From positions 42,823-106,822 of the forward strand of contig JBFWOB010000017.1 of assembly GCA_050250755.1 (NCBI GenBank): 64,000 nucleotides of DNA, given 5' to 3'. The notes beneath the pieces were generated by a model. The model did no database searches, was not told the DNA's origin, and saw only the letters and a program-made list of their open reading frames with translations. Origin of the DNA: Ga0077555 sp050250755 (GTDB lineage: Bacteria; Pseudomonadota; Alphaproteobacteria; Rhizobiales; Hyphomicrobiaceae). Position numbers and translations under genes: made by a program. This document shows, in pieces, positions 36,106-44,752 of this stretch (its first letter is position 1; each line of letters begins with the position of its first letter).

Positions 36106-36894
36106 CTACGTCCCGTGGAACTTCGCCGGGCGCTTTTCCTGAAACGCGGTTACGCCTTCGATGTAGTCGGCAGAGGCTGCCGCCTGCTGCTGCAAGTGTT
36201 TCTCGAGCGCGAGTTGTGCGCTCAGATGGTTGCCGGCGGCGGCTGCAAATGCGCGCTTCTGCAAGCCGAGCCCATAGGTCGCCGCGCTCGCCAGCCGTTC
36301 CGCGATCGCCCCGACTTCGCCGTCGAACTTGTCGTCATCGACGGCCTTCCAGATCATACCCCAGGCTTCAGCCTGGTCGGCCTTGATCGGCTCGGCAAGC
36401 ATGGCGTGCGCCCGCGCCCGCGCCTCGCCGATCAGGCGCGGCAGCATCCACGTCGAGCCGCAATCCGGCACCAACCCGAGGCGGGCGAAGGCCTGGAGGA
36501 ACGTCGCCGAGCGCTTCGCGATGACGATGTCGCAAGCGAGGGCGAGACTGGCGCCTGCTCCGGCCGCAACGCCGTTCACCGCGCCAAGGATGGGCTTGCC
36601 CATGCCGTGCATGAATTCGATGATCGGATTGTAGCGATCGAGCACCGCGCCGAGGTCGGGTTGCGGGCCTTCTTTTGCATAAACTTCGTCGGAAAGCTCC
36701 TGTCCGGCGCAGAACCCGCGCCCTGCCCCCGTCAACACCACGACCCGACAAGCGTCGTCCGATGCAGCCGTCTCCAGCGCCGGCGCGAGGGCCTCTGCCA
36801 GTTCCCGACATAGCGCGTTGAGTTTATCCGGCCGGTTGAGCGTCAGCCAGGTTATCCCGCCGCTGCGCTCGACGATCAGCGTGTCGTTTGCCAT
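36106..36894 (-). CDS. paaG: PaaG-like enoyl-CoA hydratase/isomerase
   Basis: 262 residues of the crotonase fold. In phenylacetate catabolism PaaG isomerises the ring epoxide to an oxepin. Oxyanion segments are GRGFCAGQELSDE and NGVAAGAGASLALACDI. GLVPDCGSTWMLPRLIG carries the aspartate that PaaG keeps in place of the hydratase glutamate. The ATG at 36894 has a GGAGCGG site. It is the first gene of the paaG-paaI-paaK-boxB series and is divergent from a hypothetical gene across 63 bases. Confidence 0.88.
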   Translation of the reverse strand: MANDTLIVERSGGITWLTLNRPDKLNALCRELAEALAPALETAASDDACRVVVLTGAGRGFCAGQELSDEVYAKEGPQPDLGAVLDRYNPIIEFMHGMGKPILGAVNGVAAGAGASLALACDIVIAKRSATFLQAFARLGLVPDCGSTWMLPRLIGEARARAHAMLAEPIKADQAEAWGMIWKAVDDDKFDGEVGAIAERLASAATYGLGLQKRAFAAAAGNHLSAQLALEKHLQQQAAASADYIEGVTAFQEKRPAKFHGT

Positions 36895-36925
36895 GAGATC
36901 CGCTCCGCTCAGCCATTTGCGAGGT

Positions 36926-36938
36926 GGCCATATTGGCC
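36926..36938. promoter_or_regulatory. Small dyad in the paaG divergent region
   Basis: GGCCA-TAT-TGGCC is a perfect 5+5 inverted repeat placed 31 bases upstream of paaG and 19 bases upstream of the opposite gene. It is short enough to arise by chance, but its position would suit an operator. Confidence 0.25.
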
Positions 36939-36957
36939 CCTGCCGCTCGCGCGCTCA

Positions 36958-37482
36958 ATGCTGACGGCGCAACCAGCGTTGACCGGGTCACATCGTCACC
37001 CTACTCTGACGTGCTACGATAGGGAGACTTGGGACGTGCTGAAGGGTATCGTCAGAGGACTGCGCCGCTCCGGCCTCCTCCCGCGAGAGAGGCACGACAA
37101 GGTCATTGTCCTGAACCACAATCCTGACGATCCGAAAACACCCGGCGACGTGAGCCTTTTCGCGTCCGTCGACGCACTCACTCGCGAGTTGCGCGCCATC
37201 GACCTTCAGGAAGGCGGCTACTATGCCATCGATTCCACGGGACGCGTCGTCTCTATAACGGCGCTCGGAGAGGACCCGGACGACCTGATCGAGGCAACGA
37301 TCGCTGCTCATGCTTCCGAGGCACAACTCGCCCAGCGGATGATCAAGCATTTTCTGCTTGCCGATCTCGACGAGGAGAGTGATCACACGCCCGATGCCAA
37401 GCGGCGCCATCTCATCGAGCGCGAGCATACGACCGAGCGTCTGCTCGAGCTTATCCCAGACCGTGCCCTGGAAGGTGGCTAA
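36958..37482 (+). CDS. Hypothetical protein
   Basis: 174 residues, no signal peptide, no membrane span, acidic overall. The segment IDLQEGGYYAIDSTGRVVSITALG suggests a small alpha/beta domain, and the rest is charged and helical (SEAQLAQRMIKHFLLADLDEE). I do not recognise a family. The reading frame has even, gene-like codon use. It is divergent from paaG and 57 bases upstream of the PhyH gene on the same strand. The start at 36958 is not backed by a ribosome site. Confidence 0.6.
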   Translation: MLTAQPALTGSHRHPTLTCYDRETWDVLKGIVRGLRRSGLLPRERHDKVIVLNHNPDDPKTPGDVSLFASVDALTRELRAIDLQEGGYYAIDSTGRVVSITALGEDPDDLIEATIAAHASEAQLAQRMIKHFLLADLDEESDHTPDAKRRHLIEREHTTERLLELIPDRALEGG

Positions 37483-37539
37483 ATTTTGCGCCACGCGCCC
37501 AAGAGCAAAAAAGAAAACGCATTCGGAGGACGCTTAATC

Positions 37540-38352
37540 ATGCAACTTACCGACGCTCAAATCGCCCAGTATGATCGCGACGGCTTCCTGCATTTCCCCG
37601 AGTTCTTCTCGAGCGCCGAGGTCGAGGCGATGCGCCGGGAGGTGTCGCGTGTGTCGCAGATCGACAGCGAACTGGTCGTCCGGGAGGGTAGCGGCAAGGT
37701 GCCGAAAATCATGTTTCGCATGCACGAGAGCGATGGACCTACCGCGTCACCAGTGTTCAACGCGGCCGTTCGGTTGCCGCGCACGCTCGGCATGGCGCAA
37801 CAGCTCCTACGCGACAAGGAACTCTACCTTCACCACACCAAAGTGAACATCAAGGCCGCTATCGAGGGGTCGATCTGGCCGTGGCACCAGGATTACGGCT
37901 CCTGGTACAACGACGGCATCGCGCGTCCCACCATGCTGACCATGATGGTCGGCCTCGATGCCTCCAAGGAAATGAACGGATGTCTCTATTTCATCCCGGG
38001 CACGCACGTCATCGGCCGTGTCGATCCCTATTTCGATACTTCCACGGCCTACAAGGTCTGGTCGCTGACACCTGCTGATGTGAAGCAGGTCATCGCCGAA
38101 TACGGCGAGCCGATCGCCATCACCGGCAAGCCCGGCTCGCTGACGGTGTTCGACTGCAATCTCGTCCACGCCTCAGGTCATAACCTTTCGGCTCAAGACA
38201 GGTGGCAGGCGTACTTCTGTTACAATACCGTCGCCAATCGGCCAAAGGAGGTCGAGAAGCCCCGTCCCGACTACGTCCGGTCGCGCAACTGGAAGCCGCT
38301 GGAGACAGTTGCCGACACTGCGATAACAGACGCGACCCTGGCGGTTGCGTAA
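37540..38352 (+). CDS. PhyH-family 2OG-Fe(II) dioxygenase, EctD-like
   Basis: 270 residues. The iron site H-x-D is in WPWHQDYGSWYN and the distal histidine in NLVHASGHNLS. Other EctD/PhyH features are GCLYFIPGTHVIG, GKPGSLTVFDCNLVH and the final YFCYNTVANRP. The last two are close to ectoine hydroxylase signatures, but no ectoine genes are nearby and the family also hydroxylates acyl chains and amines, so the substrate is open. A GGAGG site precedes the ATG at 37540. The next gene, 101 bases on, is another iron hydroxylase; the two may act in one pathway. Confidence 0.85.
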   Translation: MQLTDAQIAQYDRDGFLHFPEFFSSAEVEAMRREVSRVSQIDSELVVREGSGKVPKIMFRMHESDGPTASPVFNAAVRLPRTLGMAQQLLRDKELYLHHTKVNIKAAIEGSIWPWHQDYGSWYNDGIARPTMLTMMVGLDASKEMNGCLYFIPGTHVIGRVDPYFDTSTAYKVWSLTPADVKQVIAEYGEPIAITGKPGSLTVFDCNLVHASGHNLSAQDRWQAYFCYNTVANRPKEVEKPRPDYVRSRNWKPLETVADTAITDATLAVA

Positions 38353-38453
38353 CGTGAGGCAGTCGGCAATTGGCGGTAGAGAAGAATAGCAACACGTTTG
38401 CATCTACCGAGTACCCTTTACTGCCTATTTACTCCCAGACTCGAGGCGCTTTC

Positions 38454-39224
38454 ATGATCACCGAGCGGCAGAAATCTTTCCGGCAGGAATACCGGTCGCG
38501 CATCATGGGTTTCTATGATGGCTATCTTCACATCGTCATCATCTACGCCATGGGCGCGGCTGCATTCTACATCTATTTCCAGCACCTCGAAGCGCCGACC
38601 TGGCTCGAGCTCGCCACGATTCCGCTAACCTTTCTGTTCACCAACCTCTTCGAGTGGTGGGTTCATAAATACATCATGCATCGCCCGATCAACATTCGCG
38701 GGCTGCGCGCCATCTACGAGCGACACACGCTGAATCACCACCAGTTCTTCACCGATGACGAGATGCGCTTCCGGGATCACAAGGACTGGCGCGTCACGGT
38801 GTTTCCTCCCTACGCCCTTGTCGTCTTCATCCTGATGTCTATTCCCGGCGGCATCATCCTAGGCAAGATCTTTACGCCGAACGTCGGCTGGCTCTTCATG
38901 TGCACGACGACCGGAATGTATTTGATTTACGAGTTCATGCACTTCTGCTGCCATGTCGAGGAAAACTGGTTCGTTCGGAATTGCCCCTTCGTCAACACGC
39001 TTCGGCGCCATCACACCGCGCACCACAACGCGCGGCTGATGATGGAGACGAACATGAACCTCACGTTCCCGATAGCAGACTGGTTCTTCGGCACATCCGA
39101 TCTCGATCGTGGCCTCGCTGGCCATCTCTTCAACGGCTACGACACCGCACACCTGAAGGGCAATCTGCGCGGCCGGCCGAAGCGCCCCGACGAGGCGGCG
39201 GCGCAACCGATGGGGAATTATTGA
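38454..39224 (+). CDS. Fatty acid hydroxylase/sterol desaturase superfamily membrane protein
   Basis: 256 residues with about four membrane spans and the eight-histidine di-iron pattern: HKYIMH, HTLNHHQ, HFCCH and HHTAHH. The family inserts a hydroxyl or double bond into membrane lipids; known bacterial members modify ornithine lipids, hopanoids or carotenoids. None of those pathways is visible here, so the lipid is unknown. The ATG at 38454 has a GAGG site seven bases away. It follows the PhyH gene and precedes a tiny membrane protein. Confidence 0.85.
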   Translation: MITERQKSFRQEYRSRIMGFYDGYLHIVIIYAMGAAAFYIYFQHLEAPTWLELATIPLTFLFTNLFEWWVHKYIMHRPINIRGLRAIYERHTLNHHQFFTDDEMRFRDHKDWRVTVFPPYALVVFILMSIPGGIILGKIFTPNVGWLFMCTTTGMYLIYEFMHFCCHVEENWFVRNCPFVNTLRRHHTAHHNARLMMETNMNLTFPIADWFFGTSDLDRGLAGHLFNGYDTAHLKGNLRGRPKRPDEAAAQPMGNY

Positions 39225-39277
39225 GGCGGACGTATACCTGACTTGCGGTCGATCAAGGCGAGGCAGAGGACGAAGTC

Positions 39278-39478
39278 ATGCCCAACGACGTCAAGGCAAT
39301 CCTGTCGGTCATCACGGTTCTGGTTGGAATTGCGATCGCGTACTGGGAATCCTCGATCGGCAAAGGCCATCTCTTTTGGCTGGTCATCGGTTTGTCGATC
39401 TTCGCTGTGATTGCAATGTGGGTTTTCCCAGAGGCCCAGACGACAAAGAAAGATCTTGCCCAAAAACGCGGCAAGTAA
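39278..39478 (+). CDS. Small two-span membrane protein
   Basis: 66 residues. Two hydrophobic segments (about 7-22 and 30-49) and a Lys-rich C-terminus ending near TTKKDLAQKRGK suggest both ends are cytoplasmic. The ATG has an AGAGGACGAAG site. The gene is 53 bases after the fatty-acid-hydroxylase-like gene on the same strand and could be its accessory protein; no family is recognised. Confidence 0.7.
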   Translation: MPNDVKAILSVITVLVGIAIAYWESSIGKGHLFWLVIGLSIFAVIAMWVFPEAQTTKKDLAQKRGK

Positions 39479-39541
39479 TCCCGCCTGCGGGGCCAGGCAA
39501 ATTTTCTTCCGGTGGATGTGGTGCTTGATGTGGCTTGCGCC

Positions 39542-41152
39542 TTATGCCTCGACGTAGCCCATGGCACGGTCCCGTTCTCGCGCAGCTTCAGTACGGCGTT
39601 CTGGATCGCCGTAACCACCGCCGCCCGGTGTCTCGATCGTCACCACGTCACCGCGACGCAAGAGATGCATTCTGCGGGTATCGACATCCTGCCCGTTGAT
39701 TGCGACGCGGCCCGCCGCGCCGCTCCGGCCCCCACCGATGCCGGGCGCGGCGAATTTCGTTCTCTCCGTCACGAACCACGCGGAGAGCTCCTGCTCGGAC
39801 AGGCACTCGATCTCGATCGACTGTCCGAGCCCGCCGCGCGTTTCGCCGTCACCGCCCGACCCCACCTTGAGTGCTTTTTGGTAGAAACGGAGCTGGCCCG
39901 AATGTTCTGCCACCTCGACCGGCGTCGATGAAATGTTCGAGGGCCACGCCAACGCAGACACACCGTCTCCCGCCGCACGGCCGCCGAGCCCACCATTGTA
40001 GAACAGCACCGTCGCGAACGGCTTGCCTTCGTTCGTCAGGCCGGCAACCGTCATGATCCATATCGGCGAGCCCGGCGCCGCCATCACCTTGTCGGGAATT
40101 GCCTGATGCAAGGCGCCGAATATCACTGCCGGCACGTAGTGTCCTGTGGCAGCTCGCCCACCGCACGATGCCGGATGCCGCGGATTGAGCAGCGTACCTT
40201 CGGGCGCGATGACCTTGATCGGCCGCAACACGCCCTCGTTATTTGGAAGGTTCGGCAGCAGTGCACACTTGAGCGCGTAGGCGGTCATGGCGAACGTGTA
40301 GGCAAAGACGCAGTTGATCGCTCGCGGCTGTTGCGGCGACGTGCCGGTGAAATCGAACGTCGCTTCGTCCCCACCGATGGTCACCGCGACGTGGAATTCG
40401 AACGGCTCGTCCAGGCCGTCCGTCATCATGGCGTAGCGATAGGTCCCGGCCGGCACTGATCGGATAGCGGCGCGCATCGCTGTTTCTGATCGCTGGAACA
40501 AATCAGACGCAAAGGCTTCGAGATCAGCGAGCGCATAGTCGTCCATTGTCGCGATCAGGCGCGCTTCGATGACGGAAAGAGCGCTTGCCTGAGCCCATAC
40601 GTCACCAAGCGTTTGATCGGGCGTGCGGACATTCGTCCGAAGCAGCCGGATCAGCGTTTCGTCAGGCTATCCCTCGCGGATGAAATGCATCAACGGAATG
40701 TGGAAGCCTTCCTCGTAGAGTTCGCGTGGCTCGACCGAGCGTACGCGACCTCCGATATCCGGCACGTGTGAGGTGGAAGCGGCGAACGCGACCAGCCGCT
40801 CGCCACGAAAGATCGGCTTGACCAGCGTGATGTCGTTGAGATGGCCGGTCGCATCCCACGGGTTGTTGGTGATCAGGACATCGCCAGGGCGCATCTCAGC
40901 GCGTCCGAGCCGATTGAGAAAATGGCGGACGGTGGCTGGGAGACAGCCAATGAACGAGGGGATACTGCCCGAGTTCTGTGCGAGCGAGCGCCCCTCGGCA
41001 TCCGTCAGCACGCAAGCGAAATCATTGGCTTCATTCGAGAGCGTCGAGAATGACGTGCGCACGATCACACGCGCTGCCTCGTCAACTGCCGAGATGAGCC
41101 GTGTCCACACGATCTCAAGAGTTACGGCATCGAGCGGCTTGGCTTGTGACAT
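39542..41152 (-). pseudogene. hyuB: Hydantoinase B/oxoprolinase B-like gene interrupted by an in-frame amber codon
   Basis: The minus-strand frame from ATG 41152 to 39542 would encode about 536 residues, the normal HyuB length. It is split by one TAG at 40667-40669, without a shift of frame. The first part (161 residues) has the family start LDAVTLEIVWTRL and ITNNPWDATGHLNDI and ends MHFIREG. After the stop the same frame continues PDETLIRLLRTNVRTP, as expected for HyuB, then CGGRAATGHYVPA, and ends ETPGGGGYGDP. A GAG-to-TAG change would explain it. No HyuA partner is present. Reinitiation at the ATG at 40546, read-through, or a sequencing error are alternatives. Confidence 0.85.
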
Positions 41153-41235
41153 AGGCGCCTCGACGGGTGCATTCGCAGATGCCCAAGTATAGCCGCGGGT
41201 GCCGCACGCGACGCAAGCCCAGTCGCGATGCTCCC

Positions 41236-43680
41236 TTATGAACCCTCTTTCGAAAGGTCGACGGAAAATACGCGAGCGCTGCCACCACTGCCGGCCGCCG
41301 CGACGTGTCGACCATCGGGTGAAACCGCCACGGCATCGATTTCGCCGATCTCTCCGGCCACGGTTCTGATCAGCTTGCCGCGGCTTGCGTTCCAGACCTT
41401 GATCAGACCATCGGCGCCGCCGGAGACGAGATGCTGGCCGTCTGGCATGAAGGCAAGTGCGGGGACTTTGCCGTCATGGGCTTTGAAGCCGCGCTTGCGT
41501 TGATTGCGGTAGGTGGACCAGAAGCGGATCTGGCCATCGAGTGTGGCTGAAGCCAGCGTGCGGCCGCGCGGCTCAAAGGCGACAGACGAAACGAAGTCGC
41601 TATGGCCGCGATATGTTCGCACCAATTCGGAAGTGTCGCTTTTCCAAAGCTTCACCGTCTTGTCGGCTCCGCCGGACGCGATAAAGGGACCGCGCGACGA
41701 GTAGGCTATGGCCTTGACGGCGCTTTCATGCCCCGAGAGGACATTGGCCGGCGCCTGTGGCTTCTCCACATCCCAGATCGCAACCGACCAGTCGTGCTCC
41801 GCGGCCGCCAAACGGTCCGGCCGGCCAAGAAAAGTCAGCGCCCAAATCGCGGCCTCGTTACGCCGCATGGACGCAAGCTTCGATCCCGACGTCAGATCCC
41901 AAACGGCAATCGAGCCGTCCTGATGGCCGGTTGCTGCGCGCCCCGCGAAGACGGCCAGCGCACTTGCTGCACCGGAATCGAGTTCGAGGGTGCGGACTAA
42001 ATTCCCCCGCGCGGCATTCCAGACCTTGAGTGTGCCGTCTCCCGATGCTGTCACGATCTGCTGGCCGTCGGGCGCGTAGGCGAGCCCTGTCACCGGCCCG
42101 GTGTGTCCTTTCAGCTCAACGAGGGCGACATCCGCATAGGTCTGGCTCGTGAGTAAACCTGCGCCCTCGTGCCGAACCCTCGGGATGTGATCCTGCACCG
42201 CGACAACGGCCGCCGCCACGAAGACGGCGAGCAAAAGATGAAGGATCACGCCGCGCCCGCGTTTGCTACGCGGGCGTTTTCGCAATGCACGCGGCGTGGC
42301 GCGACGCGCACCTGGCTCCGGCTGAGGCGCAGGGACGATCGCCTTATTCTCGCGCGAAAAAATCGAGCGTCGCCGCAATGGCTTGGCTTCGGCATTGGCA
42401 GGCGCAAAGGAAGCCGCTGGCGTCTCGACCGACTGGGGTTTCACACGCGGCTTCTTCGTTTCCGGCTTATTCGCTTCAGGCTTGGGTTCTGGCTTTGACT
42501 CGGGCTTCGGTTCGCGCTGCGCACTGGGGGACGCAACTGCTGGCGCCTCGGGTGCGGCGGTTGGATTTGCCTTGCGCCAGCCCTCGAGGAACGCAGCCGC
42601 CAACCCGCCCGAGCGCCGTTCGCCGGCTTGACCCGCCGCATCTCCTCGGCTTCGCGACATGACGGCCACCCCAGCGGCCGCGGCTCCGTCGGTGCCTCTC
42701 GACGCGACTGGTTTTGCAGCAACTTCGGGTTTCGACGCGGGACGTGCGGCCTCAGCGGGCGGCGGTCCGGTCTTCCGCTTAGGCTCGGCGCGTTTCGGGG
42801 GCGGTGCCGGCGCCAGAAGCTCCGCGCGCCATTCGGCAACGCTGCGTGGGCGCTCTCCCATTTCGAGCCGAAGTGCCTTGTCGATCGCCGCTAAGAATCC
42901 CGGACGGTAGGATGACAGCGCCGCATCGGCCGTCGGTACCAGCTCATCGGACACCATGCGCGATGGCGCATCTGGTGGCCGCCGCCCCGTCACAGCCTCG
43001 TAAAGTGTCGAGCCCAGCGAGTAGATGTCCGTCCAAGGGCCTTGCTGCTTGGCGATGGTGGCGTACTGCTCGTAAGGGCTGTAGCCCGGCTTCACGAGCG
43101 CAGAGATCGTCTTCGTATGCTTGGCGATATCGCCGCGGGCCGAGCCGAAGTCGATGAGCACCGGCTGCCCGTCGCGACGGATCATGATGTTATCGGGGGC
43201 AATGTCGCGATGCAGGTAGTCGGTCGCGTGCACCGCTTCGAGCGCGTCCAGAAGCGGCTGGATCAGGCGATCCAATTCCGGTTGGCGTGGTGCCCGACCG
43301 AGGCCCTTGAGCCAGCTCTTGAGGCTCGCACCCTCCTCGTAGTGGAGAACGATGTAACCCGTGTTGCGGGCCTGAAAGAAGCGATAGACGCGGACGATAT
43401 TCGGGTGGTTGAAGCGGGCGAGCGTCTGCGCCTCCGCCAAGAACCGATCGAGTCCCCAGGAATAGTCACCTTCGCTATCCCGAGAGCGCGGCACCACATC
43501 CTCGGCCTGATCGCGCGCCGCGAAATCGACCGGGAAATATTCCTTGATCGTGACCTTGCGAGCGAGCGCAATCTCTTCGGCAAGATAGGTGATGCCGAAG
43601 CCGCCAGCACCCAGCGGCCGTTCGATACGGTACTCGTCGGCGAGGATGGTTCCGGGTTTGAGGGCGACGAGATCGCTCAT
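41236..43680 (-). CDS. Ser/Thr protein kinase with C-terminal WD40 propeller
   Basis: 814 residues. The kinase (about 17-290) has the GAGGFG loop at 24-29, the ATP lysine K46 in TIKEY, the catalytic loop HRDIAPDN at 157-164 and DFG at 177-179. The usual lysine of HRDxK is alanine, a variant I know from other bacterial kinases of this type. Residues about 290-475 are Pro/Ala/Lys-rich linker, followed by a membrane span (477-496). Seven WD40 repeats from about 520 to 808 form one full propeller on the far side of the membrane, presumably periplasmic. This layout suggests an outside sensor and an inside kinase. Divergent genes encode FHA-like proteins and a PP2C phosphatase, likely partners. Confidence 0.93.
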   Translation of the reverse strand: MSDLVALKPGTILADEYRIERPLGAGGFGITYLAEEIALARKVTIKEYFPVDFAARDQAEDVVPRSRDSEGDYSWGLDRFLAEAQTLARFNHPNIVRVYRFFQARNTGYIVLHYEEGASLKSWLKGLGRAPRQPELDRLIQPLLDALEAVHATDYLHRDIAPDNIMIRRDGQPVLIDFGSARGDIAKHTKTISALVKPGYSPYEQYATIAKQQGPWTDIYSLGSTLYEAVTGRRPPDAPSRMVSDELVPTADAALSSYRPGFLAAIDKALRLEMGERPRSVAEWRAELLAPAPPPKRAEPKRKTGPPPAEAARPASKPEVAAKPVASRGTDGAAAAGVAVMSRSRGDAAGQAGERRSGGLAAAFLEGWRKANPTAAPEAPAVASPSAQREPKPESKPEPKPEANKPETKKPRVKPQSVETPAASFAPANAEAKPLRRRSIFSRENKAIVPAPQPEPGARRATPRALRKRPRSKRGRGVILHLLLAVFVAAAVVAVQDHIPRVRHEGAGLLTSQTYADVALVELKGHTGPVTGLAYAPDGQQIVTASGDGTLKVWNAARGNLVRTLELDSGAASALAVFAGRAATGHQDGSIAVWDLTSGSKLASMRRNEAAIWALTFLGRPDRLAAAEHDWSVAIWDVEKPQAPANVLSGHESAVKAIAYSSRGPFIASGGADKTVKLWKSDTSELVRTYRGHSDFVSSVAFEPRGRTLASATLDGQIRFWSTYRNQRKRGFKAHDGKVPALAFMPDGQHLVSGGADGLIKVWNASRGKLIRTVAGEIGEIDAVAVSPDGRHVAAAGSGGSARVFSVDLSKEGS

Positions 43681-44004
43681 GTCGCAACGACCGCGCGACC
43701 GCGCACTCGACGCAGGACCTTGCAGGCGGCGCTCGTCCCCGCTTTCAGGATCACGCTGCCCTCCCCGTAATGCGCCGGCTACTGAGCCGGTCGGCCGGCG
43801 CGTCGACTCCCACCCGTCCGCACTCTCGCCATCAATATGGCAAAAGCATGAGTTGGCAAGCCCCAGGACGGCCAGCGTGCCGCCCGCTCAGGTGCTTAAT
43901 TGGTGCATAGCGCGCTCTGCGTTGCATTGACGAGACACGCAAAGTAATTCGGCCATGTTGTGGCCGTCATCGGGCGGCAAACGTAACGACTCGACGGAGG
44001 TGCC
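43681..44004. other. Divergent intergenic region between kinase and FHA genes
   Basis: The 324 bases contain no credible gene. Near the plus-strand gene there is a possible promoter and a perfect dyad (listed separately). The part near the kinase shows only a short GC-rich inverted repeat around GCCGGT-CGGCCGGC. Confidence 0.4.
43922..43966 (+). promoter_or_regulatory. Possible promoter with overlapping dyad upstream of the FHA gene
   Basis: TTGCAT (43922-43927), a 17-base spacer and TAATTC (43945-43950) resemble a sigma-70-type promoter 55 bases upstream of the ATG at 44005. CGGCCA-TGTTG-TGGCCG (43950-43966) is a perfect 6+6 inverted repeat that overlaps the last base of the -10 box and would cover the start of transcription, so it could be a repressor site. 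Confidence 0.35.
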
Positions 44005-44664
44005 ATGCCCGGGCCACGGCACACAGGACCAATTTCCCGCGATTGCGCGCGTCGACCACAGGTCGCCGGAGGTTTTCTGCTCTCTGCATTGATGATCTCT
44101 GCGTGCATTGCGACAGGCGCTGCCGCCGACGCGCGGGAAGCACTCCTTATTCGACTTCCGGAGAGCGATTTCTTTCGATTGATGCGACAGGGTCTCGACC
44201 GTCAGCCCATCATCGCACTGGCTGGTATCGCAGCCATGACCATTCCGATTGTTGCGCTGGTGGGCGCCGCCGTGCGTCTGGCAGCGCGCTGGCGACAGGA
44301 CGACTCGCCGGGGCTCCCGGCAGATGGCTCTGTCGTCCACCGCTCAGCCTGGATCGAGATGCCAGACCGGCGGGGACCGCCCTTCGCCGTCGGCGAGCTC
44401 ATTAGAATTGGCGGCAGCGATGATTGCGATCTCGCCATTGCCGATGCCTCGCTCGGAGGTACGTGCGCTCTTATCCAACGCACGGCGGAGTGCGAGTTCA
44501 TTCTGTTCGATGTCAGCGCCGGCGAGGCCCGACTCGCCGTCAACGGTGCGCCGTTCGATCGATGCCGCCTAAGCGACGGCGACCGCATCGAGATCGGCAA
44601 TGCGTACATCGTTTTCAGGACGAGCGACGACAGCGACTTGACACCAAGTTCGCTCTGCGCCTGA
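44005..44664 (+). CDS. Membrane protein with a degenerate FHA domain
   Basis: 219 residues. Two hydrophobic segments (about 20-40 and 68-93) are followed by an FHA-like fold (about 128-206): FAVGELIRIGGSDDCDLAIAD, then VNGAPFDRCRLSDGDRIEIG. The residues that bind phosphothreonine are not intact. The GRS position reads GGS, and the SxxH motif is replaced by SLGGTC, without the histidine. It may bind something else or be structural. A GGAGG site precedes the ATG. The next gene is also FHA-like, then a PP2C phosphatase; the kinase gene is divergent. Confidence 0.78.
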   Translation: MPGPRHTGPISRDCARRPQVAGGFLLSALMISACIATGAAADAREALLIRLPESDFFRLMRQGLDRQPIIALAGIAAMTIPIVALVGAAVRLAARWRQDDSPGLPADGSVVHRSAWIEMPDRRGPPFAVGELIRIGGSDDCDLAIADASLGGTCALIQRTAECEFILFDVSAGEARLAVNGAPFDRCRLSDGDRIEIGNAYIVFRTSDDSDLTPSSLCA

Positions 44665-44752
44665 CCTCGCGAGCGTTATGTGTTCGTAGGGTGCGCCTGC
44701 GACCAATAGTGTGGCGCAAGTGGGGCCGGTTTGAGATCATAGAGAGGGATCG

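Noticed and set aside
40547..40666. Two separate genes instead of one broken hyuB
   Set aside because: The frame between the TAG and the next ATG is open, in phase, and reads as normal HyuB sequence, so a single interrupted gene is the simpler explanation.
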